Assembly: GCA_024345305.1 (NCBI GenBank)
Contig: BRON01000014.1
Coordinates: forward strand, 620,001 to 684,000
Direction: 5' to 3'
From: Mrakia gelida
Taxonomy: Eukaryota; Basidiomycota; Tremellomycetes; Cystofilobasidiales; Mrakiaceae
Length of the DNA stretch: 64,000 nucleotides
Shown: in pieces, positions 32,986-44,540 of the stretch
Layout of the letters: each line of letters opens with the position of its first letter
Position numbering within the stretch: the stretch's first letter is position 1
Notes under the pieces: model-generated
Seen by the model: only the letters and a program-made list of their open reading frames with translations
Told to the model about the DNA's origin: nothing
The model's database searches: none
Program-made: the position numbers and the translations under genes

Positions 32986-34317
32986 ATGTCCAAGACGTCT
33001 TCTTCTATGGTCTCTGAGATCGCTCGACTGTTTGGAATCCGCGAGGACGCTCCTGATCGATACAAGCTCATTGCAGCAAGTGGACCGGCTTTGGAACATC
33101 TCGTGAGCTCGCTCGCTCGCTTCCTTCTCCCTTCTTTCTTTCATCGATCCTGATCCTCTTCCTCGACCGTTATTGTGACAGCTCGAGATGGTGGATGTCA
33201 CCGTTGAATCTCCCTCGAATGCTGTGAGCATATTTTTGCGTTCTTTCTTAGCTCAAAGCTGCCCTTCTCGCTTGCTCATCAACGTCCTCTCCTCCCTCCC
33301 TCCCAGGCCCACTTCATCTCCCTCTACCTTCCGTCCCTTCTCAACGTCTTTCGAGATCTTCCTCCCGCTAGCAAACTCGGCTTTGCGGTCGTCGTCTTGC
33401 TGGAGAAGTGTAAGGTCCCTCAAGTCTCCAGGTCCCTGTATCGACTCGACGAAGCGAGGGAACTTCCCCTCCTCCTTCTTCGTCGAATCTTCGCGTACCC
33501 TCTCTCGGCTCTTGATGGTCTCGTAAGAACACCCTCCCTCGTCAGACGTCTCAAGTCAAGTCTCTCATCACTGAATCTCGCATCTCTTCCCATCACATCC
33601 TACTAGAAACCAACGACTCCCTTCAACCCCGCGGCAGCTATGATCTCCCCTCTCGTCCCCATCTGGCCCTCGTTCGAGATCGCCGTCCTCATGAGCCTCG
33701 CCATGGACTCGGTACGGTTCGGTCCCGCCTCCAAATGCGACTTCAACTTCGCTCCTTCCCTCGTCAAGGACTTCTCCAAAGCGACGAACCATCACCTCTC
33801 CCAACCCTTCTTTTGCGACGCGCCGAAGCTTCAACGAGACAAACTGGCGACCGCGCGCTGGTCTTCGATCCTTAAGGAGAACCTCGAGATGCTTGTCTCC
33901 ATCATGGGGCTGGAGCAGAACGAGAAACCACTCTTCTCGGAGGAGAAGAGGCTTTCGCTCTTGAAGGGAGGCAAGGCAGGAGGGACGACGACGGAGCTGT
34001 TTTGGTGCGAGGCTTCGGGTGCTAAGATGGACGACGAGGAACAGCAAGGCCTCTGTTCGAAGGTGAGTCTTATCGGCTGCTTTTCTACATGGGACAGAAC
34101 TCGAACTGACGAGCTCTTTCTCTCGTTCCTCTTGTCAGTGCCTCTGCGTCACGTACTGCTCGGTCGGTTCGTCCCTCGCTCTTCTTCGTCATCCCTCTCT
34201 CTCCGTCACTTCCCACTTCTGACTCTCCCTTAATCCTTCTTCTCTTCGCTCGCAGAGTGTCAACGAAAGGACTGGAAGAAGCACAAACCCGTCTGCGTCC
34301 GACCGAGTTGGTGCTGA
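32986..34317 (+). CDS. MYND zinc-finger protein, intact copy B
   Basis: Five to six exons join in phase: MVSEIARLFGIREDAPDRYK, LEMVDVTVESPSNA, AHFISLYLPSLLNVFRDLPP, EARELPLLLLRRIFAYPLSA, then WPSFEIAVLMSLAMDSVRFG and FGPASKCDFNFAPSLVKDF. The C-terminal MYND-type finger is LFWCEASGAKMDDEEQQGL, CSKCLCVTYCS and VECQRKDWKKHKPVC, stopping six codons later. Most Cys/His ligands are present, but the second Cys of the first pair is not obvious (CEAS). The last intron needs a GTTCGT donor at 34167. MYND fingers usually bind proline-rich partners. The N-terminal body matches no family I know. It is the intact counterpart of the damaged gene at 9671-11064. Confidence 0.82.
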
Positions 34318-34472
34318 ACGCCGACGACGCGACTTGCAGCTCGAGGGAGATGGAGCTGGGCTTGTTGGGGACGTTCTCGGTTCTGGTAGTAGCTGGATAT
34401 GAAGGCTCTTTCTCTGATTGCGTTCTCGTGACTGGCAAAGAGGGAAGAGAGAGATGATTGCAGCGCCCGTCC

Positions 34473-35067
34473 TCAATTTGAAAAGCGAACTGATGCTTCG
34501 AGAAAGACCTCGATGCCGACGAGATCGCAAGGGAGCGAGGAGCGAGATTCGAGTATGAGAGAAAGGGTGGCATACAGCATACCAAAGACTCGGCAGATAC
34601 AGGCTAGCTATACACTTGAAGTCGCTCTCAATCGAAAACAACCTCCTAGGGACACTCCACTCACCCATATCAGCTCCTCCTCCTCCGACCTTCTTCCCTC
34701 CCATCCCTCCTCCACCAACCTTCCTCCCTCCAACTTGACCTTCATCCCTCGTCTTCGCGTCGTCGTTCATCTTCCCTCCCTCTCCCCATCCCTTTGGACC
34801 ACCAAACCACCTCCTCGCAGCAATCGTACTGAAGTCAACCGCCTGATGTTCGTCGAAAGCTCGGATGTCGGACTCGTAGATGATGTCGTTTTGGTGAGGG
34901 GAGAACGAGGGAGGAGGGGAAGCGAAGAGCGTTGACGAGGAGGCGGGTTGGCGTTCGACGAGAGGTGCTGAAGTGGTGGAACTCGGAGCGGGTTTGGACT
35001 CGAGGAGTTGGAGGAGGGAGGGGTTTGGAAGATCCGTAGAGTTCGAGGTGAAGGGGGAGGAAGGCAT
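34473..35067 (-). CDS. Small unidentified protein with a hydrophobic C-terminal segment
   Basis: Two exons. Exon 1 (35067-34665) encodes MPSSPFTSNSTDLPNPSLLQ, Ser/Pro-rich sequence, YESDIRAFDEHQAVDFSTIA, ARRWFGGPKGWGEGG and a Gly/Lys-rich repeat. A 61-nt intron (34664-34604) with a GTGAGT donor leads to exon 2, which reads ACICRVFGMLYATLSLILES and ends VFLEASVRFSN. The hydrophobic stretch in exon 2 could be a membrane anchor. A GTGAGG donor and CTAG acceptor upstream (about 35165-35110) suggest an intron in the 5' UTR. I do not recognise the family. Exon 1 is better supported than exon 2. Confidence 0.5.
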
Positions 35068-35636
35068 GGTGGTGGTTTGGGGAGAGAAAGGAGGGAGAAG
35101 AGGAGGAGGCGGTGATCTGTCGGCTAGTCGAGAAACAAACCAAACGGAGAAGATGGTCAGCCTCACCTGGCCTCGAGCTTTTTAATGTAAGAGCCGAGAC
35201 TCGACTCACAGAGGCTGAACGGGACCAGATAAGCCTGGGCCTGCTTGCTGGAAAAAAGAGGGGAGAGGAAGAGAGGGGTGAGGCGTCGACTGTCTCCTCG
35301 CTCGGAAGCACAAGCGAGAGAGAGCAAAGCAGAAGAGGGAGGGGTATCGTAAACGTGAATGCATAGAACGTATAAGGGGAGAGAAATAAAGCTCGTTTGC
35401 GAGAAGAAAGGAGAGAGAGCGAAAAACGAAAGAACGAAAGGCGTGAAACGAACGAACGAAAGGAAAGGACCGTCGACGAACGAAGTAGAGTAGAGTAGAA
35501 CTACAGCAGAGGGCTGCGTAGGGAAGTTTGAACAAGGGAGATAAAGCTACCGAAGGAGTGTGGAAACGAGCGAAAGGAAGGAAGGAGGAAAGGGACGAAC
35601 GAACGAAGACATCACACCGCGACGCGTCCTCCCTCC
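35068..35636. other. Intergenic, upstream of the small orphan gene
   Basis: Holds the promoter and probable spliced 5' UTR of the small minus-strand gene and the 3' end of the disordered-protein gene. A TATA-like patch lies near 35368 (read on the minus strand). No coding exon seen. Confidence 0.45.
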
Positions 35637-38600
35637 TCATCGTCCAATCCTCCCCTCCCTCTCCCCAACAACCACCTTCACCACCATATCCCCACCCTCA
35701 CCACACACCCTCCCTCTCTTCCTACCCTTCCCACCTTTCTTCTCCCCAACCGAACTCCAATCAAACAGCTCCGTCGTCCCAGGTCTCACCCATCTCTCCT
35801 CCTCCTCCTCTTCCTCCCTCTCCCCTTCCCCCTCCCCCTCCTCCCTCGCTCTCGGTCTCGAAGGCGGGTAAGCAGGGTTGTCCACGGGCGGGCTCGACGA
35901 TAGGAGGTAGGAGTGGGCGTGGGAGTGGTAGTACGAGGACGAGGCTGACGAGATTGAGGTGGTGATGTTGGAGGAGGAGGTGTCGAGGAGTAAAGCGTTC
36001 GGATCTGAGAACGGGCGACGACCGAGTCTTCTAGCGTTGGAGGTTGGGATGGGGATGGGAGGACCTGGGTGGGTAGTTGTGGTTGTGCGGTAGGTTGGGA
36101 GTGAGCGAGGAGCGGCGGAGCCGAAGGTGTTGACGATGGAGACGTCGATTCCGTTAACGATGTTTGGGATGGGATTGGTGTTGGTGGTGTTGCGAGTGTA
36201 GTTGGAGGAGGGGAAGGAGGTGTTGAGGATTGAGTGGGAGGCGGAGCGGGGGAGGTCCTGCGTGACGCGATGAGGAAGAAAAGGGGAACGAAAGAGGGCC
36301 AGTCGCGTCGTTCGTCTCTCTCTCTCTTTCGCCTCTTCTCCTCCCCGTCCCAACCGGACCAAGCGACCAGAAAAAGGTTTCGACTCACCACAAGCAACGT
36401 ACTTCTCCTCCCCAAACCATTCTCCAACCTCCCACTCGTCTCCCTCGCTCTCCTCTGCGTCCCACTCCCCTCGCCAGCGGTCCTCCTACTCTCCTCAATG
36501 AACCTTACCATCTCCTCCCTCAACGCTTCCCTCTCCTCCTCCCCAGCCTCCTCCTCCCTCTCTTGGTCCCGTCCATCAACATCCCTATCCCTCACCGCCT
36601 GAGCAGCAGCAAGCTCCAGAACGTCTCTCTCCCTCTGCCTCAAATCGCGTTCGAACTGACTGCTGCTCCCCTCCATCGCGAGCAACTCCGAGCTCGTCGT
36701 CCTCCTCGACTCTTGTTCTCGATCTCGAGCGTGACCTTCCACGCGACGCTGGATGGAGCGGAGGTAGTCTGCTGAGGAGGCGGCGAGGAGGGCGTTGGCG
36801 TCGGAGGTGGATGCTCGAGGGGTGCGAGCAGGGGCGAAGCCGAAGGGTTCGAGGATGGTGTTGTTGGAGGGTCCTGAGGAGGTGGAAGGACGTTGGTCGG
36901 TGTCACGAGGGATACGGCGAGGGTTCCATGACTGGGAAGGTGCTGGGTTGGGGATGTTGGGATCTGCTGGTGGGGAGACCGTCGAAGTGGAGGACGACGC
37001 GGACGAGGACGAGCGAGGAGTAGGATCCGAGGACGAAGGGTTGGTTCCGGTGTTGACCAGTGGACTCGAATGTCTCGAAAGCTGTCTCCAGAGCAAGTCG
37101 ATCTCTCTCGATCTCCTCTCGAGATGCTCCAGCGAAGGGAACGTCCCACCGACGGCTGCTGCTCTCTCCTCCCTCTCCAGTACAGCCCTCTCCCTCCTCG
37201 TCAGGTTCGACGGCTCGGACGGCACGGGAGCGGAATCGAAGACGGGACTGGTACTGAAGGGTAGTCGAATCCCTCCGTCGTCGCCTTCGTCCAACTCGGC
37301 TTCCTCGACGGCTCGTTCGCGTTGCCTTTCCTCCTCCCACCTCCTGAGATCCTCGTCGTCCCTTCGACGTCGCTCGCTTCCGAGAGCAGCGAGCGCTTCT
37401 CCTCGACTGAGGAAGCTAGCTCGGAGAGCTTCGACGCGTTCTCGCATGGCTGAGCGAGGAGGGAGGGTGGTGGGAGGAGGAACGGGAGCGAGAGGGGGAG
37501 TGGGTTCGTCGTCGTTGGGTGTTGCTGGGGAGCGAGGAGTGAGATGCGACGCTTGAAGACGAGGAGCCGTGAGGGAGGTTCGTCGAGTTGTTGAAGCTGA
37601 TTCGGTGGTTGAGGAGGAGGAGGAGGGATTGTTGAGAAGGTGACGATCTCGATGTGCGAACCAGTGAGAGATGGAGGGGAAGGAGTCGGAGGGATGAGGA
37701 GTTCGAGTGATCTCTGAAGGATCCCTCCAGGGTTCCATTTGAGGACGATTGTTGGTGGTAGTATCGTTGTAGATGGGGAAGTTGATGCCCAGGTCTGAAG
37801 CGTTGAACCAGCGAGGCGACGAGCCCTCCCCCCCCTCCCTCTCCTCCCTCAAGTTCGGGTCCAGACCTGGTCGATCCTCCAAGCTCGTCGTACCACCATC
37901 AGCACCAGCGACGTTGAGACTTGACGACCTCCTCTCTGCTCGGGTTCGGGAAGCAAGAAGAGGTTCCTCCTCCGATCGTTGAGCGTTCGTTCTCGTCCTC
38001 GACTCGTCCTCCGGGACGATCCAGCTCGTCGAGTTCCACGGTCGCCTTGGAGGAGTAGCGGTAGGAGCGAGAGGAGGAGGGCTCCCTTCTCCCCAAGTCC
38101 AACTGACGTTTGAGCTCGTTCTGTTGATCCGACTCTGCAGCACTCGGTCCTGCTCGTGCTGGTACTCGGTCTGGACTCGGCGTTGTTCCGCCTCGTGCTG
38201 ATCCTGCTCCTGTTGTCTCCTCTCCTGACTGCCGACGAGGGTGACGACCCCCCTCCTCGCTCTGTTGAGATCGAAAGGACGAGGAGTGGAAGGAGTGGGT
38301 GCTGGTACGAGTCCTCCCAGTCCGAGAGGGTAAGAACGACGAGTAGGAGGTTGAGGGGGAGCGGAGGAGGAGGACAAGGAGGCTGAAGTTGGGGTGAAGG
38401 TGGTTTGATGGAACCTCGGAGGAATCGGTCTGACTTGGAATCGACTAGAGGGAGGTGGAAGAGGGACATCGTTGGCTGGGGGGATGATGATGGTCGACGA
38501 GGGAGGGGAGACGAGGTTGGGGAGGCCTAGACCGAGAGGAGGGGGCGAGTCGGTTGAGTTCGGGGAGTGCGAAGATGAGCGAGGCAGTGAGGGTTCGTTG

Positions 38601-39037
38601 ATGTTTGGAATCTAGGAGAGAGTAAGGGAAGATTTTCACGCGCAAGCAGAAAAAGGAGATAGAGTCAGCGAGAGTATATATACAAGGACGGAAGCGAAGG
38701 AGTCGTCCCAAGCTGAATCGAGCTGAACGATCCGTCCCATCCATCCTCCTCCCTTCCCATCCTTCCCACCTTCCTCCCTCCTTCCCCTCTACCTCCCCGC
38801 TCTCCAAACCACTCTCATCTTCTTCTCCACTCACCGGTTGGTTCTCGGCCTCTTGACCGACTGGCGGACGAAGCGATCTCCTCAACATATCCACAGCAGA
38901 AGCCAGCTCGTTCACGCTCTCCCCAAACGAAGCTCGACTGAGACTCAGTTCCTACGACCAGCCAAGGCGAAGGGTCAGTTCAAACGTTTGGGGTATGAGG
39001 GCGATGGAGAACTGCTCACGTGTAAAGATTCGTCCAT
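35637..39037 (-). CDS. Large intrinsically disordered protein, unidentified
   Basis: About 1,050-1,100 residues in four exons: MDESLH; ELSLSRASFGESVNELASAV and DMLRRSLRPPVGQEAENQP; one very long exon (about 38625-36389); and a last exon (about 36257-35637) opening DLPRSASHSILNTSF. Composition is Ser/Pro/Arg/Glu-rich with short coiled-coil-like charged stretches (RREIDLLWRQL-like; RDREQESRRTT; REALREEMVRFIEESRR). A conserved-looking cassette is LERRSREIDLLWRQLSRHSS. No folded domain is recognised. Splice sites are clean and the frame is open over 2.2 kb, so it is a real gene. Function unknown; scaffold or signalling roles are usual for such proteins. Confidence 0.8.
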
Positions 39038-39299
39038 GCTGAGAAGGAAGGAAAGGGCAGAGAGAGAGTTGGAGAGGAAGGACCAGGATCCCAAAGGGAG
39101 GAGCTCGAACCCAAGCTGATCACCCAACTGCGCTTGTTTCTTCTCAGCTCACTTCCGGCGGGTGAAAATTATATTCGAGGGGGCCAGAAGTCATCAAATC
39201 GAGGGAGAAGAGGGGTCGTGCAGAGTCGTGATTCGAGAGTGGTACAACGAGAGAATTGAGAGAGTCTACAGAAGGAACGAGCGAACGACGCGAGAGAGA

Positions 39300-40809
39300 T
39301 CAGAGCAACTCGACTTCCACCTCGAACCCACACTCCTCACACCTCTTCAACCCCTCCTCCCTATGCATCGTGAAATCATGAACATGCTCAGCGTCCATTC
39401 GAGTTTGATAAGGGTTGTTCTTGGTCCGAGAACGAAGTCTGACCGAGTGAAACGAGAGGAGGTCAGCGCGTCGTCTCCCTCTCCCTCTCTCCCTCCCTTC
39501 CACCCACCCACCAAAAAACAACGAAAAGAGACGCTGCAACTCACAACCTCAGCCCCTTCTGAAACTTCCTCTCCTTCCTCTGTCTCTTCTCCCTCTCCCT
39601 AACCTCAAACTCCTCGTCCAACGCCTCAGGAGACCCCCACTTCTCGTACGCGTACGCTTCCACCTGCATCCTGAGGAAGAGCATCATGTTGCTGAACGTT
39701 CCACCGTGAGGGTTTCGCTTGAGGAGGTGAGGGAGGAGGTCGGGGTCTTTGAGTTCGTCTGGGCGAGGCGAAGAGGGGAGGGGAGGGAGGGACGCGTGAG
39801 TTGAGCTTGGAGAGCGAGTCGAGCGAGAACGAGAACGAGAGAAACAACGGGAGCGAGGGGACTCACCATCCGTAAGCAAGTAATCCTCCTTGCACTCCCC
39901 TTTGGTCAAAAGAGAGTACTTGTCCTCGTTGCTTCGTTTGCAGGAGGTACAGACGGAGACGCCAAAGACGTCGTGGAATTTGCGCTCGATCTCAACGGTG
40001 TTGCATTCCGCACAGCGAGGGCCGCGTTCGAGGTCGATTCCTGGTGGAGAGACCAGTCGGGAAGAGAGTCAGCTTGTGCTCGAGATACATACGAGACGAG
40101 GAAGGAGAAGGGACGAAGAGGAAAGGTGAGGTGAGACGTTTGACGCTCGACGTTCGACTCACCAGGCTCAAAAGCACCAGCTCCCCTCGCCTGCTCTCGT
40201 TCCTCCTTCCGTTTCTTCTCGATGGCAGCCTTCTCTCCTAGGTCGTCAGGGTCTTCGACGAGGAATCCTCCGCGGGAGTTGACCATCTGTACGAGCGAGA
40301 GGGAGGGAGGGAGGGAGGAGGGAAGGGAAGGGGAGGGAGAGTGACGTCAGGAAACGAGGCGAGAAGGAGACGACGTGAAAACCTTCCTTCGAGACGAGAC
40401 CAGGGTGGGAGGGGTAAAGGAGAGCATACCGACCTTGGAGAGATCATAATCGAAGTACTTCCCCTGCGAAAAAGGCAAACGAAACGAAGTAAAGGAGTCA
40501 GCGTCGAGCTCACCAATCCCTTCCTCCCTTCCTCTTGCCCTCTCTCCCCTCCCCATCCCCACCCCCAACCACTTTCCCACTCACAAGACGTTTATCCGGC
40601 TCCAGCGGCAACAACTCTCCCTCCTTCTGTTTCCCAGCAGCGTTCCTACTCTCCTTCCCAGGCTGAGCGTTCAAAGCAGCCTTGCCACCTCCGTTCCGAG
40701 AAGGGGGGGAAGCGGATCGTCCTCGTTCCCGAGCTTGAGCGGACGCTCGGAGGGCGGTTTTGGCTTTCAGACGGTTGAGTTGAGCGAGGCGGGAGGATTC
40801 GGAGGACAT
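39300..40809 (-). CDS. RAD14: DNA repair protein RAD14 (XPA orthologue)
   Basis: Damage-verification factor of nucleotide excision repair. Exon 1 ([17 protein letters not shown]...) is basic with a Ser/Arg spacer. Then [30 protein letters not shown], and the C4 zinc finger: [20 protein letters not shown] with SVCTSCKRS (C-x2-C-x17-C-x2-C). The DNA-binding core follows: [40 protein letters not shown], then [20 protein letters not shown], all classic XPA motifs. The last exon has [20 protein letters not shown] and a C-terminal second Cys pair, [14 protein letters not shown]. Introns are short and consensus. All motifs are intact. Confidence 0.97.
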
Positions 40810-41252
40810 TTGGGTGGGTGGAGGGAGAGATGGTTTGGGGAAGGGAGGAGGGGTGCCGGTGAGGGAGAGGGAGGGAGGGGTTCCGAGTTTGGAGGTGTGA
40901 GCGAAAGAAGAAAGAAAGCGAGGAAGAAATCCAAAGTCAAAGTTCTTGAGTCGTATCAGTCTGCTTTTCAGTGGTATGTCCAGAGTGTGGACGTCGGTGA
41001 ATTAGCAGGTGGTGATGAACGAAGAAGCGAGATCAACCGAAGGTCGTTTTCTTCTCGTGCCGACGCGCTCGAGGTCCGAGGGAGTTCGACGAACGAACTT
41101 ACATAGTGCGTAAGGACGGCAGGAGGGAAAGCAACGTAGGCCCAAAGAGGAGAAGAAGAACCGAATCGAAAGATAGAAGAAGAAGAAGCACACCGAGAGA
41201 GAGAGATATAAAAGAAAAGGGAAACAAAACAACAAACCGACCACGCGTCGTC
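40810..41252. other. Intergenic, RAD14 promoter and CPL1-like 3' region
   Basis: No coding exon seen. Purine-rich in the plus-strand reading. Confidence 0.5.
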
Positions 41253-42551
41253 TCACGTTTTGGCGCACTCTCCTGAACTCGAGCGAGCGTATCCTCGGAT
41301 GCAAGAGGCTGGATTGGGGAAAGAGAGGGAGGAAATAAGTTGGTGAGCTCGAGCGATGAAGAAAGGACCGAGGGAAGCGAGCAAAAAGGAACCGACACAA
41401 CAGACTCACCGACGACGACGACGCACTTCCCTCTCACGCACGCGACTTCGTTCGCTCCTGGGAGATCCGAGCAGTCGACGCCGGCTCCACCGATACATCC
41501 TCCACAAGAGCTGGAGAGCGGAGAGAAAGAAGGGAGAGGGGAGTCAGTGGGAAGGGCCGAGGGACGAAGGAAACGAAACGAGCTCTTGACGCGTCGAGTT
41601 GAGTCGAAGCGAAGCTTGTGTTCAACCCGAGCGAGACGAGGAGGGAGTGACGCGACTCACTTGAGGTTATCCTTGACGTTAATGCACTCGAAGACATCTC
41701 TGGAAGAGACAGGACAAGCCTGCTCTCCAATCGGACAGACCTTCCCTCCTCTGAAGATCGACTGCTCGATGTCGATTCGTCTCTTCTTCTTGTACGCTGG
41801 AGAAGGAATAGATGCAGGAGCACCGTTCTGAACGGGACACGCGTTGAAATAGGCCGCGTCAGTCAGAGCCGCTCCTCCGGTATAGACCTGGAAGAAAGTG
41901 GGGGGGGGGAAAGGGGAGGAAGAAGCAACGAGGTCAGCGAGCTCGCGAGAGAAAGCGAGGCTGTCTTGCGAAGAAGATAGGAAACTCACGCAGGTAGAAT
42001 CTCCTGCCTGGAAATCGAGTTGAGAAGAGGGAAGGGGAGAGGGGGAGGGGAGGATGGTCGAAAACCAAAAGAGGTGTCAGCTTTGATCTGCGACGAAAGC
42101 CTCAGTCTTCCTCGACGAACCTCGACGTAGCCTGGCGTTCCGGAGCAGCGATTCAGCATCCCTTGAGTCCATTCTGAGCCGAAGTTTGTGAATCCGGTGC
42201 ATGGCGAGGCAGGATAGCTGGCGGATGGTGAAAGGTCAGCGTTGGGGCGTCAGTGCTAGTCCGTTTTTCGTCGCCTGAGTGGGGAAATAAGGATGGCTGC
42301 ACTCACGAGGTGTAGGTCTGGCAATATCCTCCCGGGTTGGAGTAGATCCAGCCCATGCACTGCCTGCTTTCGCAATGGGCGATACAAAGAGCAAGGGTTC
42401 CTTGAAATCCACCGTCTCGTCCGCTGTCGCCCGTCCCTCCCCAAGATGAAGAGAGATGGAAATTGTCGAAAGTCACGTAGGTCGCTGCTTTGACGCTGGG
42501 AGAGTGGATGAGGAGGAGGAGGGGGAGGAGGGAGGCGAAGATGGGAAGCAT
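41253..42551 (-). CDS. CPL1-like secreted cysteine-rich protein
   Basis: The N-terminus MLPIFASLLPLLLLIHSPSV is a signal peptide with likely cleavage near VKA. A WSC-like or apple-like Cys module follows: TYVTFDNFHLSSSWGGTGDS, LALCIAHCESRQCMGWIYSN, PGGYCQTYTS, then CTGFTNFGSEWTQGMLNRCS. The CPL1 domain is GGKVCPIGEQACPVS, DVFECINVKDNL, SCGGCIGGAGVDCSDLPGAN, VACVRGKCVVVASCIRGYAR and ends GECAKT, giving the C-GGC...DC...C...C...C...GY pattern. The family is named after Cryptococcus CPL1, a secreted protein affecting capsule and macrophage polarisation. A cell-surface or secreted role is inferred; an immune role here is not shown. The last intron uses an acceptor (AATCCAG) that restores the terminal SC...GY...C motif. 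The ATG at 42551 is chosen for the signal peptide. Confidence 0.85.
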
Positions 42552-42559
42552 CGCGAGTG

Positions 42560-42665
42560 AAGCGAGGAGGACGGACGCGAGGGGAGGGGAGGCGAGCGGA
42601 GGGGAGGGAAGGGAGGGTAGGCGAAGCGAGGGGAGGGAAGGGAGGCGAGGCGAGGGAAGGAAGGG
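42560..42665 (+). repeat. Purine-only GAGGCGAGGGGAGG-type imperfect tandem repeat
   Basis: About 100 bp of imperfect repeats of GAGGCGAGGGGAGGGAAGG-like units lie directly upstream of the CPL1-like start codon. The other strand is an almost pure pyrimidine tract, so it sits in the promoter or 5' UTR. Such tracts can form triplex or quadruplex DNA and vary in length. Confidence 0.8.
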
Positions 42666-43323
42666 CGATGTAGGACTGGGTAGTGAAGATGAAGATGTAA
42701 TGGAGGAGAAGAAAATGGATGGAGGGACAGCTGGTGGGAGGTAGGTTGGAGCAACAACGGAAGGGGAGGGTGAACAAGCCGGTTTGGTGAAAACAAACGC
42801 GTTCGGGAGTGAACTTTGTTGTCGGCTCATCACCAAGGCTCTCGCAGCCTTGTTCCGCTAGAGCTGACTGGTCACTGAACCGACTCGATCGCAGAATGAA
42901 CCTAATGAAGTGGGATTCCGACTTCCGAAGCAAGGAGGACGGGAGAGGTCAAGGGTTTGGAGACGAGGAGGAGGTGGGAGGGGCGTGCGTCGAGATGGGT
43001 TTGCTGTGAGGTGAGGGAGGGAAGTCGGGTCCGATTTCTAAGGCAGAGGTGAGGTTACGTTCGAGGATCTCCCGAGGAAGGTCTGAGGGCATGCTAGTGG
43101 CTGGAGGGTAGGAGGAAAGCAAGCGAGACTAAAGGAGGGCGAAGCGTTCGACAAACCCACGCGGATCGAGAGATAGACGATAGAGCGTGCGTTCTTCTCG
43201 CTTCTTGCTCGTCTTACTGGTACACGGGTAGATTTTCATCTGATTCAGAAGAGCGAGGAGAGTCAGATCGAGCTAAGGGAAGGAAGACAAGCAGAGAAGT
43301 GAAGGACGAACCAAATCTCAAGC
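42666..43323. other. Intergenic, CPL1-like upstream region
   Basis: No gene supported. Expected to hold the CPL1-like promoter and the 3' end of the rhodanese gene. Confidence 0.5.
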
Positions 43324-44209
43324 TCACAACCGGACGAGCTCGTTCTCGTCCCTACCAAACTTCTCCCCCCAAGCCTTGATGCCACCAGTGAGGACAAGAG
43401 CTTTACTACCAGTCTCCTGCTTCGAATCCAGAAGATCTTGGTACCAACCTGTCGAGAAGAGGGAGAGGAGAGTGCGATGTCGATTCAGCCCAAAGCGGCG
43501 AAGAGCGAGCGAGAAACGAGATGAGCTCACCAGCACAACGAGGCCCTCGTCCGGCTGAGGAACCGCAGTGGAAGATGACGAGGGGGATCCTGGGGACGAC
43601 AGAGTAAGAGAGGGAAGGGTCAGCTTAGGGCGGGAAGAAGAGGTCGAGGAGAGAGATGGACGAGGAGGGGATCGAAGAGAGCAGATCGACGAAAACGAGC
43701 CAGCTCACCTTGAAAGGATGGGGAAGAGCGAGGGAAGGGTCTGATAGAAGGTGTGAGCTGGGAGGTTGATGGCTGATGGAATCAGGAAGTCGTTGGGAGC
43801 CTGAAGAACGAACCAAAGGGAGAAGAAGGAGTCAGAAGGAAGGAACGTCTCGAGCTCAACACGGCCCTCCCCTCCCTCCCTTGATGAAACTGACCTCGAT
43901 ATCGGCTCTTCGAACGTCAACGACGATCCAATCCACTCCTCGAGCCATCTGCCCAGCCTTCTCGTTCTCCAGTAGCAGGTGAAGCTCGTCGATAGAGATC
44001 TGACCAGGTGTCGAGGTCGGAACGGGGAGGTGAGCGAACCAAGATGGGGGAGACGGAGAGGCGGCTTCCACGGCTGCTGCTTTGGCTGCTGCTGCGAGGT
44101 TCGAGGTGGGAGGAGTGGACATAGAAGCAGGTGGAGTGGGGAAGGAGAAGAAGGCGTGCGGTGCTGATGGTTGCCAGCCAAAGAGGTCAAGCGAAAAAAG
44201 GGAGCTCAT
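43324..44209 (-). CDS. CDC25/rhodanese-fold phosphatase (Ych1/ACR2-like)
   Basis: A short rhodanese-fold protein. The N-terminal part is Ala/Ser/Pro-rich; ISIDELHLLLENEKAGQMAR and GVDWIVVDVRRADIEV open the fold; APNDFLIPSAINLPAHTFYQ follows; then PLVIFHCGSSAGRGPRCAGW carries the HC-x5-R type active loop (H-C-G-S-S-A-G-R) with the RGP that marks the CDC25-like arsenate reductase/phosphatase branch. It ends VLTGGIKAWGEKF...ELVRL. The catalytic Cys and loop Arg are present, so it is likely active as a small phosphatase or arsenate reductase; the substrate cannot be told. The start is uncertain: ATG 44209 adds MSSLFSLDLFGWQPSAPHAF, possibly a targeting sequence, and ATG 44122 (MSTPPTSN) is equally plausible. 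Confidence 0.85.
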
Positions 44210-44540
44210 GAGGAGTCGCGAATTCGAGCTCGACTTTGAGTTTCCTTCGATCCTCTGGATTGGGTAAAATTTCAAGCCGGACGAGAGAGAGAGAGTGAGC
44301 ATGCATGCTAGAGAGAACTGAGAAGGGAGTGGATGATGTAAGACAGGTAAAGAGGCAGAAGGAAGCGAGCAAAGTCTAGCGAGAGAGAAAACCGAACCGA
44401 GGGACCAGAATGGACGACACGAGAGAACCGAAGGAAAAAGGAACAAGGGCAAGAGAAAGAGGGCGTAAGCTATAGAGAGGTCTGGGGTCGTGAAGTTCGT
44501 GAAGAGTGAGGAACTGCTACAGTGGAAAGGAAGGAGAATC
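44210..44540. other. Intergenic, kinase 3' region and rhodanese promoter
   Basis: No gene seen. The GC content is lower than in the coding DNA around it. Confidence 0.5.
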
